64,000 nucleotides of DNA from Marinobacter salicampi (GTDB taxonomy: Bacteria > Pseudomonadota > Gammaproteobacteria > Pseudomonadales > Oleiphilaceae): contig NZ_JAAMPF010000016.1 in NCBI RefSeq assembly GCF_011074795.1, positions 62,001 through 126,000 on the forward strand, written 5' to 3'. This document shows positions 59,547 to 64,000 of this stretch, piece by piece. Each line of letters starts with the position of its first letter. The first letter of the stretch is position 1. The translations under genes and the position numbers were made by a program. Below the pieces are notes generated by a model, which had not been told where the DNA came from, ran no database searches, and saw nothing but the letters and a program-made list of their open reading frames with translations.

Positions 59547-59596
59547 TTGAACCTGAAGATTTAAACGTAGATCGTGAGAAAGCCCGGTTATTCTGA
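59213..59596 (+). CDS. CANCPFR (DUF6283-type) protein
   Basis: A 127-residue soluble protein with TPCANCPFRND near the N-terminus (about residues 9-19), then FPCHATVY and VCSGAAALARKFG. The Cys-rich N-terminus with NCPFR is the signature of DUF6283 proteins of phages and plasmids, whose function is unknown. AGGAACTGATCG upstream supports the ATG at 59213. It follows the uncertain frame at 58869 and may be co-transcribed with the ADP-ribosylglycohydrolase. Confidence 0.75.
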   Translation: MDKQFAVKTPCANCPFRNDSKAIELQPGRREGIMERLLSGMDATFPCHATVYRPDSRNHDEEGNYRPVDVSVCSGAAALARKFGRDTTMVQLATRMGFISYDHYDEALAKIIEPEDLNVDREKARLF

Positions 59597-59640
59597 AAAG
59601 CTTGTTTCCACGTCACATAACCGACGGACTCGGGTGGAGG

Positions 59641-59952
59641 TTACCTCCGCCTCTTCAATAGGGGCCTGGGTCCATCCATAACAGCTAGTGCACCGTCTTC
59701 GATCCGGCAGCCTACGATAGACTGATCACTGGGGAACCAGTATGTCTGAGAAAGCAGGTCTGGCTGGAATGCGATAAAATCCAGCGCAACCTCCTGAGCC
59801 CCTTCAATTCGCCTAACGGCCTTCCGGTCAATAATCCCGAGCCATTTAACTAGGTCCGGTTCACCGCGATCGCTCATCACGCCTACCAGATCCCCATTAC
59901 GAAACGGGGGATAACTTTTGTTTATACAGTTCATTCGCCTCTTCAGGATCAT
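59641..59952 (-). CDS. Unknown 103-aa protein
   Basis: A basic soluble protein convergent with the gene at 59213. The start may be the ATG at 59952 or 59934. It has no recognised motif. A GTGGAGG/CCTCCGC palindrome lies at the convergent gene ends. Confidence 0.55.
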   Translation of the reverse strand: MILKRRMNCINKSYPPFRNGDLVGVMSDRGEPDLVKWLGIIDRKAVRRIEGAQEVALDFIAFQPDLLSQTYWFPSDQSIVGCRIEDGALAVMDGPRPLLKRRR

Positions 59953-60019
59953 AGCCTTGGTTTGCTCTGTTAGCGCAAATCACGCGGTTGGTATCGCAAG
60001 TCACGAGGCTATTAAACTA

Positions 60020-60039
60020 TACTGTACGAACATACAGTA
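60020..60039. promoter_or_regulatory. LexA (SOS) box
   Basis: TACTGT-N8-ACAGTA with CTG and CAG exactly 10 bases apart is a near-consensus LexA binding site, 16 bases before the umuD start codon. It indicates DNA-damage-inducible control of umuDC. Confidence 0.9.
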
Positions 60040-60054
60040 CAACGTGTTCTAACT

Positions 60055-60486
60055 ATGCTGATCAAAGACTTTTACACACCAGACGGGCACAGGAATTCAC
60101 TAAGAGTCCCGCTATACCGAGATACTGTTCAGGCGGGCTTCCCCTCACCCGCAGAGTCATACATCGAAAACACGCTATCCCTGGATGACCTGTGCATACG
60201 GACGCCCGCAGCAACCTACTTTGTCCGGGCAGCCGGAGGCTCTATGCAAAACGCCGGCATCTACGATGGGGATGTTCTTGTCGTTGATCGGAGCTTGCCG
60301 GCCTCCCACCGTCGTATCGTGATCGCAACGGTTGATGGTGAGTTTCTGTGCAAGCGACTGGATTTGTCAGACCCGAACAAACCGCTCTTACGTGCAGAGA
60401 GCGATGGCTACCCAGATATCATCCTGAACGGTGAGTCCGAGCTTGAGATTTTCGGTGTGGTAACGACTGTGGTGCATCCGGTCTGA
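60055..60486 (+). CDS. umuD: UmuD, SOS mutagenesis S24 protease
   Basis: A 143-residue UmuD homolog. The autocleavage site is Ala27-Gly28 in VQAGFPSP, Ser63 in GGSMQN is the nucleophile and Lys100 in CKRL is the general base. RecA-stimulated self-cleavage gives UmuD', which activates UmuC. It starts two bases before the end of the LexA-controlled leader and is followed by umuC after two bases. As a plasmid-borne copy it corresponds to RumA/MucA-type genes. Confidence 0.94.
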   Translation: MLIKDFYTPDGHRNSLRVPLYRDTVQAGFPSPAESYIENTLSLDDLCIRTPAATYFVRAAGGSMQNAGIYDGDVLVVDRSLPASHRRIVIATVDGEFLCKRLDLSDPNKPLLRAESDGYPDIILNGESELEIFGVVTTVVHPV

Positions 60487-60488
60487 AC

Positions 60489-61769
60489 ATGAAGCAGGTC
60501 TACGCACTGTGCGATGTCAATGCCATGTACGCGGCATGTGAGTCTGTCTTCGACCCCACCCTCGTTGGCCGGCCCGTTATCGTGGCCAGTAACAATGACG
60601 GCTGCGCGGTCGCCCGAAATAAAGAGGCCAAGGCTCTCGGGGTCAAGATGGGGCAGCCGATCTTCGAGCTGCGAGAGCATATCGAGAAGAACGGCCTGGT
60701 CGTATGCTCCTCTAACTATGCTTTGTACGGCGACATGAGTTTTCGCTTCATGCAGGCTCTATCAGCGTGTTCGCCAAGGGTAATGCCTTATTCAATAGAC
60801 GAAGCGTTCCTGGATCTGACAGGCATCGAATCTGTTGTGTCCTATGAGGACTTTGGGCATCAGGTGAAAGACCTGGTGAAACAATGGACCGGGTTACCGA
60901 TCTGCGTTGGGATAGCCCCCAGCCCTACACTGGCAAAGCTGGCAAACCACGGAGCCAAGCAATACCCGGCAACCAATGGAGTCGTGGATCTGACCGACCA
61001 GGTCCGGCAGCGACGACTACTGAGCCTGACACCAACAGGCGAGATATGGGGCATCGGATCAAAGCTTAGCAAGCGCCTCGAAGCCCTGGGTATCAGGACG
61101 GGGCTGCAGCTGGCGGATGCGGACCCCAAGTGGATTCGTAAGCACTTTTCCGTTGTGGTTGAGCGCACGGTGCGAGAACTGAACGGGGTGCCCTGCCACA
61201 CGGATATTCTTGAGGTGGCCCCGGCCAAGCAGCAAATTGTCTGCTCAAAGTCGTTCGGTTCTCCTGTGACCGATCTCGATTCCATGCTGTCTGCTGTGTC
61301 CCATCACGCCAGCCGGGCAGGAGAAAAGCTTCGTGGAGAGCGAAGGGAGTGCGGTTACCTTTCCGTGTTCATGTCGACCAGCCGATACCGGGCCACCGAC
61401 CAATACGCCAATCAGAAGGGCATTGCCCTGCCCTTTCCCACCGCAGACTCACGCGAGATTACCCGGCACGCCGTCGACCTGGCCCGCAAGCTATGGCGAG
61501 ATGGGTACCGGTACAACAAAGTCGGTATCAATCTGTCGGATTTTCGGACACCTGGTGCCAACCAGTCCGACTTCTTCAGTCAGATCGAAGATGAACAGCG
61601 GGACAAGGATTTGATGGTCACGCTGGATAGGATCAACAGCATTGCGGGGAAGAACTCTGTTCAGTTCGGTCGTCAGATCCATAAGAACAAGAGCTGGGAA
61701 ATGCGTCGTGAGAACCTGTCGCCGGCCTACACGACACGCTGGGCAGACATCCCAACAGTTAAATGCTGA
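60489..61769 (+). CDS. umuC: UmuC, Y-family DNA polymerase V subunit
   Basis: A 426-residue Y-family polymerase. CDVNAMYAACE (8-18) contains the first catalytic Asp (D9) and SIDEAFLD (about 102-109) the Asp-Glu pair (D104/E105). A helix-hairpin-helix (GIGSKLSKRLEALG) and the little-finger region follow. With UmuD' it makes error-prone polymerase V for lesion bypass. It is directly behind umuD in the LexA-controlled unit, which gives the element damage-inducible mutagenesis. Confidence 0.95.
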   Translation: MKQVYALCDVNAMYAACESVFDPTLVGRPVIVASNNDGCAVARNKEAKALGVKMGQPIFELREHIEKNGLVVCSSNYALYGDMSFRFMQALSACSPRVMPYSIDEAFLDLTGIESVVSYEDFGHQVKDLVKQWTGLPICVGIAPSPTLAKLANHGAKQYPATNGVVDLTDQVRQRRLLSLTPTGEIWGIGSKLSKRLEALGIRTGLQLADADPKWIRKHFSVVVERTVRELNGVPCHTDILEVAPAKQQIVCSKSFGSPVTDLDSMLSAVSHHASRAGEKLRGERRECGYLSVFMSTSRYRATDQYANQKGIALPFPTADSREITRHAVDLARKLWRDGYRYNKVGINLSDFRTPGANQSDFFSQIEDEQRDKDLMVTLDRINSIAGKNSVQFGRQIHKNKSWEMRRENLSPAYTTRWADIPTVKC

Positions 61770-61800
61770 TCAACCATGAGCTGGCGGTCACCCGCCCGCC

Positions 61801-62109
61801 CTACTGGCTTTGTGTCTCCGTCGCATTTCCAGCTCCCAGGTACTCCGTCAGCATTCGCCGCTGTGGCTCCGAACAAGGCCCAAACCCAATAAACCGGCCT
61901 TTCTGCTGCATTAGCTCATCGATATTTCCCATGAAATCCTGATAGTAAACGTGCCGGTGAGACAAATCCGCTACATTCAGGTGGATGTCCTTCACGACCC
62001 GATCGGCATCGTTTGTCACAGAAGGACATTCCGGGGCATCGATGTCCCGAATCAGGATGAAAAAGTCGGTGATCAGCTCGATGGTGTACTTCGCCTGGTT
62101 CATGGCCAC
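61801..62109 (-). CDS. Unknown 102-aa protein
   Basis: Convergent with umuC. I chose the GTG at 62109 because GGAG lies six bases upstream on this strand; the ATG at 62103 is also in frame. It is an acidic soluble protein containing HRHVYYQDFMGNIDEL. No family is recognised. Confidence 0.55.
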   Translation of the reverse strand: MAMNQAKYTIELITDFFILIRDIDAPECPSVTNDADRVVKDIHLNVADLSHRHVYYQDFMGNIDELMQQKGRFIGFGPCSEPQRRMLTEYLGAGNATETQSQ

Positions 62110-62262
62110 GACATTCTCCGTTTGTGGTCTTTCCCAACAGTCTATTCAATTCCGCGAAAATGCAACACGCTGAAGCGCCCGCTTCGCTGGGGTTGCGTTT
62201 CCAGATGTCGTGAGACGATCAAATCAAAGATCGACCTCAAGCCAGTGATTGGAGTAGCCGAC

Positions 62263-62709
62263 ATGCTTCAGCGTAAAACGCCATTGCGGAGTAAAACGCA
62301 AATGAAAAGTGGGGGCCCAATTAAAAGGAGCACCCCTATAAAATCCGATGGCCAGGCCAAACCTCGGCCACCTATCAAGCGCACGGCGATGAAGAAAACC
62401 CCGCGACCAAAGCTAACGAAGATCCAGCAAAGCGCCAGGGGCCAGGACTGCACAGTGCGTGTGCCGGGCGTCTGTAATTTCAATCCCGAAACCACGGTAC
62501 TCGGTCACCTGAATGGCGGTGGAATGTCGTCCAAGCACCACGATATGTTTGCTGCGTATGTCTGCAGCGACTGTCACGCCTGGCTCGATGGCGGTTACGT
62601 CAAGACAGCGACGCGTGTGGATCGAGATTTACTCCACCTGCAGGGCGTCATCAAAACACAACCCATTCTCATTGAACTGGGCCTGATCATAATCTCTGAA
62701 GCTGCGTAG
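62263..62709 (+). CDS. YbcO-type nuclease (DUF1364)
   Basis: A 148-residue protein. I chose the ATG at 62263 because GGAG is eight bases upstream; the longer frame from 61951 runs antisense to the gene at 61801. The N-terminus is Lys-rich (KTPLRSKTQMKSGG). The C-terminal 90 residues have the YbcO/HNH-like pattern: ARGQDCTVRVPGVCN, TVLGHLNGGGMSSKHHD and VCSDCHAW, with C63, C71, H82, C101, C104 and H105 as candidate zinc ligands or catalytic residues. Family knowledge: YbcO proteins are phage and plasmid nucleases. Its 3' end is repeated at 63871. Confidence 0.82.
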   Translation: MLQRKTPLRSKTQMKSGGPIKRSTPIKSDGQAKPRPPIKRTAMKKTPRPKLTKIQQSARGQDCTVRVPGVCNFNPETTVLGHLNGGGMSSKHHDMFAAYVCSDCHAWLDGGYVKTATRVDRDLLHLQGVIKTQPILIELGLIIISEAA

Positions 62710-62873
62710 GTATGGCATCGAAAATTGGGTCTATACTTGGAGCAACGGTCAGCCCAAATCGTGCCGCTCACACTGGCGAAGTCTTACGGACAGGGCGATT
62801 TAAACCTCTGCCAATACCTTTTTCCCAGGGCGAGGTTAAGTGAGCTAGCCTTCTGCCCGTGGGAGTCACTGTC

Positions 62874-63809
62874 ATGCGTATCTTCTTTAGCTCGCTTACC
62901 CTACCCAAAAAAGCAGCCAAGCGGGTCCAAAAGTATTTCTCGCCAGAAGTAAGTCATTTCCCAGCAGCGAAGCTCTCAGATGCTCAGAATGTTACTGCAG
63001 TAATGCTGGGCTATGACTCTTGGCATGAACTAAGCCGAGTAACCAAGAAGGGCTCTCAAAGCCCCTCTCCTCTCGATGAAGCCTGCTCTGCCGAGGAGCA
63101 AAGGCAGCGAATTGATTACCAGACAGCGGCTTTAAACCAGTTCACTCCTCTAATTGATTTGGTGCTCCGTCAGGCCGTCGTAAAGTTGAGGGTTTCCGCA
63201 GCGAATCCTCTGTCGCCGCTACTCGAAGAACAATCCTTTGATCGTAACCGAATCGTATTCTGGACTGACCCCTTTAACGGGCGCAGCGAATGGCGCTGGT
63301 TCCCCTCGGATCGCTCGGACTCCGCATGGGACGACATCTCTGAAAAATACAAATGTTGGGAACGAGGGCTTCTCGAGGGAGGGCCTTTTGTCGAGGAATT
63401 GATAAAGCGCCTGGACGCTGAACCTGAAAATCTGTTCGTCATCGAACACCTGTTTTACCTTGCTCGTAATAGTGGTCAGTTTGGGATTGTTGAAGATCTG
63501 CTTGATCAGTTCGAAGCGGCGGTGATTCAAACCATCCCCTCAGATTTTCCAAAACATGGATCAGTCTATTTTGAGTGGGGCACTCATACCAACAGAGTCC
63601 TGCACAGAGTCACATACGAGCTGGCGGAGGGCTATTATCGAATCGGGAACTTCCCTAAGGCGAAGCGTTGGTTCGAGTTCACGGCCAGAACCTCGAAGCA
63701 CACCCGGATCTACTGCCTCGACTACCTCAAGGATCTCAAAAGGGCCATTCCCTGTGGGCGCGTCCACGAAGTAGAGCCGCCCGATCGTGAATTTGAACTG
63801 GGTATTTGA
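62874..63809 (+). CDS. Unknown 311-aa protein with LGYDSWHEL motif
   Basis: I chose the ATG at 62874 because GGGAG is eight bases upstream. The first 55 residues hold KLSDAQNVTAVMLGYDSWHELSRV, the motif also seen as FGFESWNHFT in the protein at 27986. The rest is helical, with TPR-like character near residues 200-290 (EHLFYLARNSGQFGIVEDLL and AEGYYRIGNFPKAKRWFE). It lies between two copies of the YbcO gene end, so it may have been inserted. It is followed by a terminator hairpin. Confidence 0.72.
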   Translation: MRIFFSSLTLPKKAAKRVQKYFSPEVSHFPAAKLSDAQNVTAVMLGYDSWHELSRVTKKGSQSPSPLDEACSAEEQRQRIDYQTAALNQFTPLIDLVLRQAVVKLRVSAANPLSPLLEEQSFDRNRIVFWTDPFNGRSEWRWFPSDRSDSAWDDISEKYKCWERGLLEGGPFVEELIKRLDAEPENLFVIEHLFYLARNSGQFGIVEDLLDQFEAAVIQTIPSDFPKHGSVYFEWGTHTNRVLHRVTYELAEGYYRIGNFPKAKRWFEFTARTSKHTRIYCLDYLKDLKRAIPCGRVHEVEPPDREFELGI

Positions 63810-63816
63810 TTCGTTC

Positions 63817-63846
63817 CGACCAGCCGCCTCCTCGGCTGGTCATTTC
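63817..63846 (+). terminator. Terminator hairpin
   Basis: A GACCAGCCG/CGGCTGGTC stem with a short loop is followed by ATTTCT, just after the stop at 63809. Confidence 0.7.
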
Positions 63847-63870
63847 TATCCATCCCCCGCTGACTCGTTA

Positions 63871-63918
63871 CCCGGACTCATGGACCTGGGGCTCATCATG
63901 ATTGCGGAGGCGGCTTAA
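63871..63918 (+). pseudogene. Remnant 3' end of a second YbcO-like gene
   Basis: Reading PGLMDLGLIMIAEAA then TAA, these 16 codons match the last codons of the YbcO gene at 62263 (PILIELGLIIISEAA) with several silent and conservative differences. No upstream part of the gene is present. It looks like the end of a diverged YbcO copy left by insertion or recombination. Confidence 0.65.
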
Positions 63919-64000
63919 GCACCACCAGAGCCCGCTTGGGCAATATGCAACGCCTCGATCGGTTCTTAGCGAATCGATCTGAACCGTATTACCACCAGCC

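Noticed and set aside
61951..62262. N-terminal extension of the YbcO gene
   Set aside because: The extension overlaps the gene on the opposite strand, and the well-placed ribosome binding site supports the start at 62263.
1..64000. CRISPR arrays, tRNA or rRNA genes
   Set aside because: I saw no regularly spaced direct repeats, no tRNA-like cloverleaf with GGTTCRAAYCC and no rRNA sequence. A reading by eye can miss a tRNA.

Overview
The window looks like part of a large mobile or accessory replicon (conjugative plasmid or integrative element) of a marine-type gammaproteobacterium. A Marinobacter-like host is my guess from the overall character of the protein families; nothing in the window proves it. 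I see no rRNA, tRNA, CRISPR array, replication initiator, partition gene or conjugation gene.

Region 1 (1-27.7 kb, nearly all + strand) is an early-region-like block of plasmid/phage DNA-processing genes. It holds a MoxR/CobS-like AAA+ ATPase, a Bet/RecT annealing protein, a YqaJ exonuclease, a DUF3150-like protein, a CobT-like VWA protein, SSB, two PP-loop (PAPS-reductase-like) proteins of which one is DndC-like, a zinc-finger/Toprim primase, a C5-cytosine methyltransferase with an unusual N-terminal domain, and many small unknown proteins, several of them tiny membrane peptides. Two RNA-level architectures repeat through it. About 18 genes have a 5' leader of two hairpins, the first with C/G-rich arms and the second with the Shine-Dalgarno sequence in its 3' arm. 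Six intergenic sites carry a longer element of consecutive stem-loops, with an invariant CAGCTG loop and compensatory changes in the stems, placed before one of those leaders. A rho-independent terminator at 27.72 kb ends the region.

Region 2 (27.9-35 kb) is a run of mostly unrecognised genes without these leaders. Region 3 (35-41 kb) encodes exported proteins: a membrane-anchored DsbA-like thioredoxin-fold protein, a lipoprotein overlapping a secreted subtilisin-like (S8) protease, and a second large lipoprotein.

Region 4 (41.4-49.8 kb) looks like a defence/mobility island. It has a zinc-finger RES-domain protein, a KAP-type P-loop NTPase, a five-gene, mostly overlapping operon of three membrane proteins, one small soluble protein and a tyrosine recombinase, a SIR2-like protein, and a small RMF/CrpP-like protein. 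A perfect 10-bp-arm palindrome lies between the KAP gene and the recombinase operon.

Region 5 (49.9-53.2 kb, - strand) is a set of a small periplasmic phosphate-binding-like protein, a porin and a methyl-accepting chemotaxis protein. Region 6 (53.5-59.6 kb) has lipoproteins, a secreted alpha/beta-hydrolase-like protein, an ADP-ribosylglycohydrolase and a CANCPFR (DUF6283-type) protein, plus a small membrane-protein gene broken by an in-frame TAG. Region 7 (60-64 kb) has an SOS-controlled umuDC pair with a clear LexA box, a YbcO-type nuclease, and a gene inserted between the intact YbcO 3' end and a second, diverged copy of that 3' end.

All calls come from reading the sequence and from memory of protein families; no database search was run.
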